The translations under genes were made by a program, and so were the position numbers. The notes under the pieces are model-generated. The model was not told where the DNA came from. It saw only the letters and a program-made list of their open reading frames with translations, and made no database searches. From positions 1 to 34,355 of the forward strand of contig CAMSTW010000038.1 of the NCBI GenBank assembly GCA_947063855.1: a stretch of 34,355 nt of DNA, read 5' to 3'. Below are positions 23,084-31,673 of the stretch, in pieces. Positions within the stretch are counted from its first letter, which is position 1. Each line of letters begins with the position of its first letter. This DNA comes from an uncultured Dorea sp. (GTDB lineage Bacteria > Bacillota > Clostridia > Lachnospirales > Lachnospiraceae).

Positions 23084-25498
23084 ATGAAACGTAAGAAATA
23101 CATCAACCGAATATTATCCTTCCTGACCGTCATCTGTTGTCTGGCAGGAAGCGGCCTGGGGGCACACACGGTGAAGGCCGGGGATGTTGTTCCGGAAAGG
23201 GCAGTATTTACGAATGAACCTGTTGAAGCGCCAGATCTTTATATTACGAAAGAGGTGCAGGGGATGCCGGAATACGGCATCCCGGAAGAGGAAACACTCC
23301 GTTTTTCCTTTACACTGAATCTCGACGGAAAAGCGGCAAATAACCAGGAATACATCGTGATCAAGGAAGACGGGACGGAGGAAAAGGAAGAGGGACGTGT
23401 CAAAATCCATAAGGCGGAAAATGGGAAATTTGAACTTGGCCCTGGTGAGACGGCATGGTTCAGAAATCTTAAGGTAGGGGCACTCTATGAAGTTACCGAG
23501 GATGAGATGCCCTCTGATTTCCGGCAGGTGGAGCCGGAAGGGAACGCGCCGGTATCGGGGATTATAACTGCAAAAGGTGAAGAGCGGAAGTTTGTGAACC
23601 GCTATTATCCAGAGGATCCTGGTACGAAGGTGACGACGCTGAAGATCAGCAAGACCGTTTCTTTCCCGGATGGTTACACGATGCCGGAGACGCCGGATTT
23701 CCACTTTATCCTGACATTGGACGGAGAGGCGTATGGGATGCAGACCTATACGATCACCAACGACATAACCGGAAGCTTTGCCGGAACAGGCGCAACGGAC
23801 GCGGACGGAAAATTTACCTTGAAAGGCGGGTATACCGCTACATTTACAAAAGTGAAAGCGGGCGTTGACTATAAGCTGGAAGAGGTAGAAATGCCGGAAG
23901 GCTGGCGTGCTACAGGCAACACCGTTTTAGAAGGGGCCACCAGGGCGCCGGAGACGCCGCTGGTCATGAACAATGCCAGCGCCTCGTTTGCAGTATCTAA
24001 GCAGATGCAGGACGGCAGTAAACCGGATGTAGATTTTACATTCCTTCTGACCAAGGAGGATCGGTCTGTATGGACCGGGGCAAAATATTACCTGTACAGT
24101 ACATCAGATGGAGAACTGGTAGAAGAACCGACCCAAGGAGAGTCGGCAGAACAACCGGCCAATCCAGTTCCGGGAGAAGAGCAGCCTGCAGAGCCGGCCA
24201 ATCCGGTTCCGGGAGGAGAGCCGAACGAAACAATTGAAGGTGGAGGGACAACGGAAGAGGTTCAAGAAGGCCCGCCGACAGAACAGCCATCAGCAGGTCA
24301 GAGCAAATTTGAAAATCCGGCATATACGAAGGCAGACGGGACATTCACGCTGAAAGCAGGCCAGACGGCAGTGTTTGTCGGCATAGAGCCGGGAACAGTG
24401 TACAGCGTCAGCGAGGTTGGAACCCCGGATTATATACAGACTCTGCCGACCAGTTTAGAGGGCTACAAGGATTACGAAGTATCAGACAGCGTGATCGTGC
24501 TCCCGTTTATCAATCAGCCGGTGGATAACAGTGGAACCCTTACAGTGACGAAAAGAGTGGAAAATGTAAAAGGGGACGCCCCTGCGGATCAGGATTCCTT
24601 TACATTTAAGCTTATAAAGATTGAAAAAGATGCAGATGGAGGGGTAACCAGTGAGAAGGCAGTAGAAGACGCCATATACAGTCTCTCAGCAGGAGGCTCA
24701 ACAAAGACCTATAGGACAGGAAAAGAAGAAGAGGCAGGAATCTTCACCATCAAAGCAAATGAAACGGCCAGGTTTGGCTCACTGCCGCTGGGAGAATACA
24801 AGGTAGAGGAAATGGAGGCAAAACTCCCCGCGGGCTATAAGGTCAGCGGCGAGTTGGCTCAGACCGAGGAGCTGACAGAGGACAGCAGTGCAGAATTTGT
24901 ATTCACAAATGAATACCGGCCCGATAAGCTGGATCTGCGTCTAGTGAAAGAGAATCGGAGAAACGAAGTTCTGGCGGAGATTTCCTTTAAGCTCTGGAAA
25001 GTAACAAATGAATCCGTAGAAGGTGATGTCTGGGAAAACATAGAGAAGTCTGAAATCGGAACATACACGACAGATCAGGATGGAAAATTTACTATTCCAG
25101 AATTGGAATCGGGCATCTATTATTTACAGGAAACCAAGACGACAACAGGATACGCTCTGTGGAAGGAACCGCTGAAGATTGAGATTAACCGTTCCAGTGA
25201 CCGAAGTGAAATGACCGTTAAGGTAGGCGGGAAAGTGGTGACCACTAAAAATCCAACTGCCGGAGATCCCGGGGCAACTCCGGGTGAGACGCCAAACGGA
25301 GAGATTGTAAAAGCACTGACGCTCACGCAGCAGGAGGGTGTCTACGACGTGGCGGAGCTTACTGTAATCAACGATATGCTCTACGAACTGCCAAACAGCG
25401 GCGGACTGGGAATCTACGTATACGTTCTGCCGGGAGTTGCACTGATGATAGCGGCGATTTACCTGTATTGGAAGAGGAATAGGCTGCAGATTGGGTAA
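23084..25498 (+). CDS. LPNSG-anchored ancillary (minor) pilin / adhesin
   Basis: This 804-residue protein has a Sec signal peptide with predicted cleavage near residue 32 (TVKA/GD). Several DUF5979/FctA-like isopeptide modules follow (starting LYITKEVQG, LKISKTVSF, FAVSKQMQD and LTVTKRVEN). A Pro/Glu/Gly linker (about 345-405) breaks the chain. A Cna B/SpaA-type module comes near 640-730, with lysine in LRLVKEN and the E-box LQETKTTTGY. The sorting signal is LPNSG (769-773) with a membrane segment and basic tail. It lies between the giant adhesin and the major pilin and is probably a sortase substrate joined to the pilus or the wall. Its translation may be controlled by the upstream hairpin. 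Confidence 0.9.
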   Translation: MKRKKYINRILSFLTVICCLAGSGLGAHTVKAGDVVPERAVFTNEPVEAPDLYITKEVQGMPEYGIPEEETLRFSFTLNLDGKAANNQEYIVIKEDGTEEKEEGRVKIHKAENGKFELGPGETAWFRNLKVGALYEVTEDEMPSDFRQVEPEGNAPVSGIITAKGEERKFVNRYYPEDPGTKVTTLKISKTVSFPDGYTMPETPDFHFILTLDGEAYGMQTYTITNDITGSFAGTGATDADGKFTLKGGYTATFTKVKAGVDYKLEEVEMPEGWRATGNTVLEGATRAPETPLVMNNASASFAVSKQMQDGSKPDVDFTFLLTKEDRSVWTGAKYYLYSTSDGELVEEPTQGESAEQPANPVPGEEQPAEPANPVPGGEPNETIEGGGTTEEVQEGPPTEQPSAGQSKFENPAYTKADGTFTLKAGQTAVFVGIEPGTVYSVSEVGTPDYIQTLPTSLEGYKDYEVSDSVIVLPFINQPVDNSGTLTVTKRVENVKGDAPADQDSFTFKLIKIEKDADGGVTSEKAVEDAIYSLSAGGSTKTYRTGKEEEAGIFTIKANETARFGSLPLGEYKVEEMEAKLPAGYKVSGELAQTEELTEDSSAEFVFTNEYRPDKLDLRLVKENRRNEVLAEISFKLWKVTNESVEGDVWENIEKSEIGTYTTDQDGKFTIPELESGIYYLQETKTTTGYALWKEPLKIEINRSSDRSEMTVKVGGKVVTTKNPTAGDPGATPGETPNGEIVKALTLTQQEGVYDVAELTVINDMLYELPNSGGLGIYVYVLPGVALMIAAIYLYWKRNRLQIG

Positions 25499-25673
25499 TG
25501 GTATCTGACTGGTGCGGATTTCCGCATAAAGGAATCCAGCCAATCTTATATAAACAAATCATGAACATACGGGGAGGTGCTGAGGACTTAAAGCTTATGA
25601 TATGTAACTGTGTGCAGAGAAGGCATACAAAACCAAAAAGGGAAAACCTAGAAAGGAAAAAGGAGAGAAAATT
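25499..25673. other. Leader region of the major pilin gene
   Basis: This 175-bp gap contains a nested hairpin (GACTGG...CCAGCC around TGCGGA/TCCGCA, 25507-25541) and a long A-rich ribosome-site region ending AAAGGAGAG before the ATG at 25674. No consensus promoter was found, but the length and structure suggest separate control of the major pilin mRNA. Confidence 0.4.
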
Positions 25674-27296
25674 ATGAGAAAAATTAAAAAAGTTTTTGCA
25701 GTGTTATTGACACTGGCGATGGTCATGGGACTTTGCATGACGGCGGTTGCTGCTGATAAGAATCCATTAACATCTAAGACGCATGCAACTATTAAGGGCA
25801 TAGAAGCTGAACAAGGAGTGACTGTAACAGCATATAAGATTATTGGGTATAATGCAGCAGGATATTATGAAGAAGTTTTAGCTGATACAATTACTAAAGG
25901 TGAAGTTATTACGACTATAGGTGATAAGGAAATTAAAAAGCTTACTCCTACGGAAAGTGATATTGCAACCCTGGCAACAAAAACAGGTAATTTAACCGGT
26001 ACTACGGTTACAACTAAAGATAGTGATGGTAATTATACTTTTGCTCCTAAGGAAGCGGGAACATGGATGATTATTGTCAGCGGTTCTTCTAACTATTTAT
26101 ATAATCCGGCTATTGTTAGCGTTGATCAAGAGCCTAGTGAGGATGGGAATCAAGTTTTGTCATACGGTACTCTGAACATGGATGAGGATTCATTTTCCAA
26201 TAATGTATATCTCAAAAAATCAGAGCCAACAATTAAAAAGACAGCGTTGACAAATAATGTAGAAGGGGTTCAATTTGGTGATGTTATTCAGTTCCAGATT
26301 GTGACGAAGATACCAAGTTATGCGTCTGATAAGAACAATATAGTATACAAAATTACAGATACTTTAACTGGGTTGAAATTAGTTGTAAGTAACGAGTATC
26401 CTGTAGAGGGAACTATTAGAGAAGCAGAAGAAGATGCAGATATTTCTGTTCTGACTAATGCAATCAATACAGGCGTTAAGAATGGGGCAACATCATTTGA
26501 AGTAGATTTATCTCAAAAGGATGATTTCTTAAAAACATATAGAGATAAGGAAGTGGTAATCACATATTATGCAGAAGTAACGAGTGAAGCGAAAATAACG
26601 GTTGATAAGCTGCATAACAATGCGAAATTAGAGTATTCGACAAATGATGGAACTAAGTCTAAAGAAGATGATACTTATCACTATACTTTTGGTATAGATA
26701 CTTCGTTTAGCGGTTCAACCTCGACGCAAGATAAGACAGGAGAATTTATTAAAATTGACCAGAATGGAAATGTAAAGTATACAGAAACTCCTGGAGAGGT
26801 AACTGTTACAGGCGGAAAAGTTCTTGCAGGTGCCCAATTCCAATTACATGTCGGCGCAGAGAATGGACCGGTATTTAAAAATGCAACTTATACAACGGAT
26901 ACCAATGGACGTCTTGAAATTAATGGTTTGGATAGTGATGTAACCTATTATCTGGTTGAAACAAAGGCTCCGACAGGATATACCATCAATAATACACCGA
27001 TTCCAGTAAAGATTACAGTTACAAAAGATCCTTCAACAGGTAAGATGAACGGATATAATGTAACAATAGGCGAGGGAAGTAATGTTGCAACTACAAATTA
27101 TAATTATAGCGTAGAAGAGGGAAAAACTACAGTGAACGAAAACGTTGGTAATCCTTATGGATTTAAAAATACTACACTTTCTTCCCTTCCATCAACTGGT
27201 GGCATCGGTACTACGATCTTCACCATCGGCGGATGTGCAATCATGATTATCGCGGCAGCATTGTTCTTCGCAAGCCGCAGAAAATCTGCTAAATAA
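25674..27296 (+). CDS. LPSTG major pilin (backbone) subunit
   Basis: This 540-residue SpaA-type pilin is polymerised by class C sortase. The signal peptide is cleaved near residue 26 (AVA/ADK). A fimbrial isopeptide D2-like domain spans about 185-340, with a possible pilin-motif lysine in VYLKKS (178-183) just before it. A C-terminal Cna B/SpaA module has the E-box YLVETKAPTGY (426-436, E429). The sorting signal LPSTG (505-509), a membrane helix and the tail RRKSAK end the protein. Base composition is clearly lower in G+C than its neighbours, a sign of allelic exchange. Two sortases follow directly, and a strong hairpin lies after the stop. Confidence 0.95.
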   Translation: MRKIKKVFAVLLTLAMVMGLCMTAVAADKNPLTSKTHATIKGIEAEQGVTVTAYKIIGYNAAGYYEEVLADTITKGEVITTIGDKEIKKLTPTESDIATLATKTGNLTGTTVTTKDSDGNYTFAPKEAGTWMIIVSGSSNYLYNPAIVSVDQEPSEDGNQVLSYGTLNMDEDSFSNNVYLKKSEPTIKKTALTNNVEGVQFGDVIQFQIVTKIPSYASDKNNIVYKITDTLTGLKLVVSNEYPVEGTIREAEEDADISVLTNAINTGVKNGATSFEVDLSQKDDFLKTYRDKEVVITYYAEVTSEAKITVDKLHNNAKLEYSTNDGTKSKEDDTYHYTFGIDTSFSGSTSTQDKTGEFIKIDQNGNVKYTETPGEVTVTGGKVLAGAQFQLHVGAENGPVFKNATYTTDTNGRLEINGLDSDVTYYLVETKAPTGYTINNTPIPVKITVTKDPSTGKMNGYNVTIGEGSNVATTNYNYSVEEGKTTVNENVGNPYGFKNTTLSSLPSTGGIGTTIFTIGGCAIMIIAAALFFASRRKSAK

Positions 27297-27328
27297 TACA
27301 GATTACAGAAAGTACTTATTATCCATAA

Positions 27329-27358
27329 AGCTCCGGGACGGATTCCCGTTCCGGAGCT
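27329..27358 (+). terminator. Strong hairpin after the major pilin gene (attenuator or processing site)
   Basis: A 13-bp stem with one G-U pair (27329-27341 with 27346-27358, AGCTCCGGGACGG/CCGTTCCGGAGCT) closes a 4-base loop. No T run follows. It may stabilise the pilin mRNA 3' end while allowing some read-through into the sortases. Confidence 0.6.
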
Positions 27359-27401
27359 GACAGGAAAGACAGAGCAGGCTACAACAACAAGGAGAGTCCG
27401 G

Positions 27402-28376
27402 ATGAAAAAGAATACAAGTAAGATATTAATAACGATTTTATTTTTAGCCGGGTTGTCCTTGCTGCTGTATCCGCTGATAGCCAATGAGTGGAACAATTAT
27501 AGACAGAAACGCCTGATTAGCAATTATGATGACATGATTGCCGAGAAAGAAGCGTCAGGAGAGATTGATTATCCGGCTGAATGGAGTAGAGCGACAAGCT
27601 ACAATGACGCCCTGCTCCCCAGCATTCTGCCAGATTCCTTTGCAATCGCGCAGGAATCAGAGGAGGACGAGGACTACATGGCGTGCCTGAATCTTAACGG
27701 GGACGGTATGATGGGGATTGTGGAGATCCCGAAGATTAAGATTCGTCTTCCTATCTTCCATACGACCAATGACGAAGTTCTTCAGACAGCGGCGGGACAT
27801 CTGGAAGGAAGTTCTCTCCCGGTAGGCGGCGAGAATACCCATGCGGTGATATCTGCCCACAGGGGACTGCCAAGCGCCGCTCTTTTCACCGACCTGGATA
27901 AATTGAAAGAAGGAGATCATTTTCTGCTTAAGATTCTGGATGATACGCTTTGTTATGAAGTAGACCAGATTATGGTCGTAGAACCGGAGGAGACGAGTTC
28001 GCTTGCAGTAGAGGAAGGGATGGATCTTGTTACCCTCCTGACTTGTACGCCCTACGGGGTGAACAGCCACAGGCTTCTGGTCAGAGGACACAGAGTCCCA
28101 TATGTGCCGGAGGAACTGGAAGATGAGAGCGTGCCTCTTGCAGATATGAGCTTCCATACGAATTATCTGTTCTGGGTAATCGCGGGATTAGGGATAACGG
28201 CAGTATTCAGTTTTTGCCTTTACAGGAGAGAGAAGAAGTTGGCAGGACAGAGGATAAAGGCAGCAGAGGCGCAGCATCTGTCAGAAGCCGCGTCGTCGGA
28301 AGCCGGTCTGTCAGAAGAAAACCAGCAGGAGCAGATTTCTCAGGAAGAGAAAAAAGAAGAGCCGCAGGGAGAGTAG
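27402..28376 (+). CDS. Class C (pilin-polymerising) sortase 1
   Basis: This 324-residue membrane transpeptidase cleaves LPxTG and links pilins through lysine. The N-terminal membrane segment spans residues 8-25. The catalytic domain shows PVGG...AVISAHRG (H153), LLTCTPYGVNSHRLLVRGHR (C215, R224) and a second membrane segment near 254-274. The C-terminus is a Glu/Gln-rich cytoplasmic tail. The classic lid DPW/DPF is not evident; LPDSF lies at the corresponding place. AAGGAGAG precedes the ATG. It is a tandem paralogue of the next gene and lies directly downstream of the major pilin, its expected substrate. Confidence 0.95.
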   Translation: MKKNTSKILITILFLAGLSLLLYPLIANEWNNYRQKRLISNYDDMIAEKEASGEIDYPAEWSRATSYNDALLPSILPDSFAIAQESEEDEDYMACLNLNGDGMMGIVEIPKIKIRLPIFHTTNDEVLQTAAGHLEGSSLPVGGENTHAVISAHRGLPSAALFTDLDKLKEGDHFLLKILDDTLCYEVDQIMVVEPEETSSLAVEEGMDLVTLLTCTPYGVNSHRLLVRGHRVPYVPEELEDESVPLADMSFHTNYLFWVIAGLGITAVFSFCLYRREKKLAGQRIKAAEAQHLSEAASSEAGLSEENQQEQISQEEKKEEPQGE

Positions 28377-28384
28377 ACAGGAGT

Positions 28385-29278
28385 ATGAAGAGAAAGATAT
28401 CCGGCATTTTATTCGGGCTGTTATTTCTTGTGGGTTTTGGAATCCTTGCGTATCCTACGGTCGCGGATCAGTGGAACACTTACCGCCAGTCGAGGCTCAT
28501 CACGGATTATGATGAAGTGATGAATGAGATGACCGAGGAGGATTTTACAGAGGCCTGGGCAGCAGCCAGGAGTTATAATGCGACATTTACACAGAACAGT
28601 ATTCTCACGGATGTATTTGGAATCGACGGTGAGGACGATGTAGAAGGCACGGAGTACTGGAAGGTACTTAATGCGGCCGGTAATGGGATTATGGGTTATC
28701 TCACAATCCCGAAGATCAAGATCCGGCTGTCTGTCTACCACGGTTCATCGGAGGAGGTTCTGCAGACCGGGGTAGGCCACCTGAACGGCACGAAACTTCC
28801 GGTTGGCGGGGAGGGCAATCACAGCGTCCTGTCGGCGCACAGAGGGCTGCCCAGCGCGAAGCTTTTCACCGACATTGACCAGTTGGGGAAGGGCGACAGA
28901 TTCTACCTGCATATTCTGGATGAGGATATGGCTTATGAGGTAGACCGGGTACTTCCCATGATAGATAAAGATGATTATGACGCACTGGAAGAGGCGCTTA
29001 AGATAGAGGAGGGTCAGGATTATGTGACACTATTTACCTGTACGCCCTACGGCGTGAACAGCCACCGACTGCTTGTCCGGGGACACAGAGTCCCCTATGA
29101 CGGAGAACTTGAATCGACGCCTGTGGATTCCATGGTACAGGCCATTCAGAACTATTATATGTTATACCTGCTGCTGGGTCTTGGGGTGACGGCGCTGATC
29201 ATACTGCTCATGCGCCGGGTCATGGAGCCAAAGAGAGGGAAGCAGCCGGAAGGAAACCGTAAGGAGGGAGAAAGTTGA
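28385..29278 (+). CDS. Class C sortase 2
   Basis: This 297-residue paralogue of the preceding sortase has the same layout. It has an N-terminal membrane segment (7-24), VLSAHRGLPSA with H152, TLFTCTPYGVNSHRLL with C219 and R228, and a C-terminal membrane segment near 260-282 followed by a basic tail. The start at 28385 is chosen because it gives a normal sortase N-terminus; the open frame extends back into sortase 1 as an overlap without signal features. AGGGAGAG at 28366-28373 is the probable ribosome site. It overlaps the next gene by 4 bp. The pair may split labour between backbone and ancillary pilins. Confidence 0.93.
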   Translation: MKRKISGILFGLLFLVGFGILAYPTVADQWNTYRQSRLITDYDEVMNEMTEEDFTEAWAAARSYNATFTQNSILTDVFGIDGEDDVEGTEYWKVLNAAGNGIMGYLTIPKIKIRLSVYHGSSEEVLQTGVGHLNGTKLPVGGEGNHSVLSAHRGLPSAKLFTDIDQLGKGDRFYLHILDEDMAYEVDRVLPMIDKDDYDALEEALKIEEGQDYVTLFTCTPYGVNSHRLLVRGHRVPYDGELESTPVDSMVQAIQNYYMLYLLLGLGVTALIILLMRRVMEPKRGKQPEGNRKEGES

Positions 29279-30324
29279 AGATAAGTAAGAGAGTAAGAAG
29301 AGGATATGCGCTGGCTCTGGCGATTCTGCTGACACTGCCGTGTCTGTCGATGATGCGGATACAGGCGGCGACTGCAATCGAGGTGGACCGAACCTGCAGC
29401 CTTACGGTGTCTGCAGCGGACAGTGGGTATGCCGAAGATTTTGATGAGATGACCATACCGGTATCGCTGTACCGGGTGGCAAGTGTGGATACGGTAGGAA
29501 GATATACGCCGGAGGCTCCATTTTCCGGGATGGACTTCTCTGATATCGGGAGCGGCACTACGGCGGATGACTGGCAGAAGCTTGCCTTGCAGGCGGAGGA
29601 GTGTATCAAGGGGCTGCCCCAGGGAGAGGTTCCGGCCACAGCGACAACGGAAGTGAAGAAGTCCGCAGGCGAAGAGACTGCGACAGGGAAATTCACCGAT
29701 CTGAAGACAGGAATGTACCTGGTAGTACCTGAGGCTTCGGTGAATGAGGAGCAAACAGTCCGGTATTCATTTACCCCGTATCTGACGGCGCTTCCGTCCA
29801 GCGAGTATGCGGCGGCGGGGGCAGGAAGCGACGACTGGGATTATGAGCCGGTGATCGGACTCAAAGCGGAAGGTGAGGAACTTACGGGATCTCTTGTGAT
29901 CCGCAAGACTCTGAGCAATTATAACGTATCTCTTGGCGCCATGACCTGTGTGTTCCAGGTGGAGGGTCATGACGGGGACGGCAGACTTGCATACAGCAAT
30001 GTGATCAGCCTCACGCTCGCCGGGGCGGGCGACGCCAATGCACAGACGGCAAAGCTTACGGGTATTCCGGCGGGGCTTGAGGTGACGGTGACGGAGATCT
30101 ATGCAGGCGGCAGTTACGAGGTGCAGGGAGACGCCGTGCAGACGGCCGTGATCCTGTCGGATGAGCGCGTCGGAGACGGGGAGCCGGCAACGGTATCATT
30201 TACGAATAATTATGACGGAGGCAACCGGGGCGGATACGGCGTGACGAATCATTTCGAATCCGACGGTAATAACGGATGGAAGTGGGAGAACCCGACTCCT
30301 CCGGCGGTTGAGGAGAATGAATAG
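29275..30324 (+). CDS. Secreted FctA/DUF5979-like pilus-associated protein without sorting signal
   Basis: This 349-residue protein starts with TTG, overlapping the sortase stop by 4 bp, after AAGGAGGGAG. The signal peptide runs to about residue 31 (IQA/AT). Two beta-rich modules follow. The first (about 35-170) resembles FctA-type pilin domains (YRVASVDTVGRY, GKFTDLKTGMYLVVP). The second (about 205-315) resembles DUF5979 isopeptide modules (GSLVIRKTLSNYNV, VTVTEIYAGGSYEV, ATVSFTNNYD). The tail is Asn/Gly/Pro-rich and ends PPAVEENE, without LPxTG or membrane helix. It must therefore be retained by another contact or released. Coupling to sortase 2 supports a pilus-linked job. Confidence 0.8.
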   Translation: MKISKRVRRGYALALAILLTLPCLSMMRIQAATAIEVDRTCSLTVSAADSGYAEDFDEMTIPVSLYRVASVDTVGRYTPEAPFSGMDFSDIGSGTTADDWQKLALQAEECIKGLPQGEVPATATTEVKKSAGEETATGKFTDLKTGMYLVVPEASVNEEQTVRYSFTPYLTALPSSEYAAAGAGSDDWDYEPVIGLKAEGEELTGSLVIRKTLSNYNVSLGAMTCVFQVEGHDGDGRLAYSNVISLTLAGAGDANAQTAKLTGIPAGLEVTVTEIYAGGSYEVQGDAVQTAVILSDERVGDGEPATVSFTNNYDGGNRGGYGVTNHFESDGNNGWKWENPTPPAVEENE

Positions 30325-30342
30325 AAAGGAGCTGCGACAGGA

Positions 30343-30885
30343 ATGAAGAGGATAGAGAAATATGGTAAATTGATAGCGATGTCGGCCGCGGCTCTTGGTA
30401 TGACGGCGGCTCTGACAATCGAGAGTTCTCTGGCGTATTTTACCACTTATGTGTCGGCGGGAGGCGGACAGATCGTGAATCTGGGAGCACAGACGACGAT
30501 CCACGAGACTTTATCTGATATGACGAAGCATATAGTGATCAAGAATGCTTCTCTGGTAAATGACTGTTTCGTCCGGGTGAAGGTATTCTGCGGGGCGGAT
30601 GTTGAGATCACATATACAGATGAATCGGGTAAATGGCGTGAGGGCGCGGACGGCTACTGGTATTATGAACCGGTTCTTCCGGCGAGTCCGGATCCGTCGG
30701 ATCCTTCGCTGACGACGCCGCTGAATGCGAAGGTCACAGTCCATATACCGGAAGGGGAGTCGAAGGATGACTTCAATGTGGTGGTGATCCAGGAGTGTAC
30801 GCCGGCAGTCTATGATGAGAATGGCAATCCGTCGGCGGACTGGACGACGGTCTATCAGGGAATGGGAGAGGAGGCTGATGAGTAA
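30343..30885 (+). CDS. TasA/camelysin-like protein with SipW-type signal peptide (1)
   Basis: This 180-residue secreted protein begins with a long hydrophobic signal segment ending TIESSLAYFTTYVSAGG (about residues 25-45), the SipW-dependent signature with A-Y-F-T. The mature part is beta-rich, with HIVIKNASLVNDCFVRVKVF, a W-x-Y-Y motif (EGADGYWYYEPVL) and an acidic tail. It resembles TasA/camelysin family fibre proteins, which form amyloid-like matrix fibres in Bacillus. Ribosome site AAAGGAG lies at 30325-30331. The next gene overlaps the stop (TAATG). A SipW-type peptidase at the end of the cluster is the expected processing enzyme. Confidence 0.8.
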   Translation: MKRIEKYGKLIAMSAAALGMTAALTIESSLAYFTTYVSAGGGQIVNLGAQTTIHETLSDMTKHIVIKNASLVNDCFVRVKVFCGADVEITYTDESGKWREGADGYWYYEPVLPASPDPSDPSLTTPLNAKVTVHIPEGESKDDFNVVVIQECTPAVYDENGNPSADWTTVYQGMGEEADE

Positions 30886-31658
30886 TGAGGAAGGTGACTT
30901 ATGGCCTGCTTGGTCTGGCGTCGGCGCTTCTGCTTGGAAGCACGATCGGAAGCACGAGGGCGGCGCTTACTTATTATAGTGAGAATTATACGGCTAAGAT
31001 TACCGTTTCCCAGATCGGCGTGAGTCTCCTGGAGAATGGGGAAGTGGTGAGCAGACGGGATTATGATGAGGATGAATGGAAGACTTCGAGCAACGCCGGG
31101 GATGATTCCGACAGCGGCGTTCTGCTCCAGAACATGTTGAAGAAAGGCGAGAAGATTGCCCTGAATAAGAAATATCAGGAAGAGCTCAGGGTGGAGAACA
31201 GCGGAGAGATCGACCAGTATGTGAGGGTCCGTATCTACAGGTACTGGACGAAGGAGAATGAATCCGGCGATATGGAGAAGGTTACGACGCTGTCTCCGAA
31301 GCTGATAGATCTTGAACTTGCGAATGAGGACAGATGGATCAAGAACCCGGATGACGCGGCGGCGATTGAGAACGGTGAGAAGGAGTGTCTGGAGCTGTAT
31401 TACAAGGGCGTGCTTCCTGCGAAATCCGGAGAGAAGAGCATCACGGTTCCATTTGCAGAGAATATACTGATCGACGGGCAGGTAGCATCGGCGGCCGAGG
31501 TCAGGGACGATGGAAAGGGAACGATTACGACGGTCTATAAATATGACGGGGTGAGGTTCAATCTGGACGTTGAGGTAGATGCGGTGCAGACGCATAATGC
31601 ACAGGATGCAATCAAGAGTGCATGGGGCGTGGATGCGGCTGCCCTGGGGATTCTGTAA
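30885..31658 (+). CDS. TasA/camelysin-like protein with SipW-type signal peptide (2)
   Basis: This 257-residue protein overlaps the previous stop by one base. Its signal region ends STRAALTYYSENYTAKI (about residues 23-39), a variant of the SipW-dependent motif. The mature part contains QIGVSLLENGEVVSRRDYD, then KYQEELRVENSGEIDQYVRVRIYRYW, a pattern shared with TasA-like and camelysin-like subunits. The C-terminus has alternating strands and no membrane segment or sorting signal. It is probably a fibre subunit or fibre cap secreted with its neighbour. Its length is close to Bacillus TasA. Confidence 0.78.
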   Translation: MRKVTYGLLGLASALLLGSTIGSTRAALTYYSENYTAKITVSQIGVSLLENGEVVSRRDYDEDEWKTSSNAGDDSDSGVLLQNMLKKGEKIALNKKYQEELRVENSGEIDQYVRVRIYRYWTKENESGDMEKVTTLSPKLIDLELANEDRWIKNPDDAAAIENGEKECLELYYKGVLPAKSGEKSITVPFAENILIDGQVASAAEVRDDGKGTITTVYKYDGVRFNLDVEVDAVQTHNAQDAIKSAWGVDAAALGIL

Positions 31659-31673
31659 GGGAGGACGAAGAGA

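Noticed and set aside
25561..25677. 38-codon basic frame whose TGA overlaps the major pilin ATG
   Set aside because: The ATGA overlap looks like coupling, but there is no ribosome site before 25561 and the A-rich composition mostly reflects the pilin leader.
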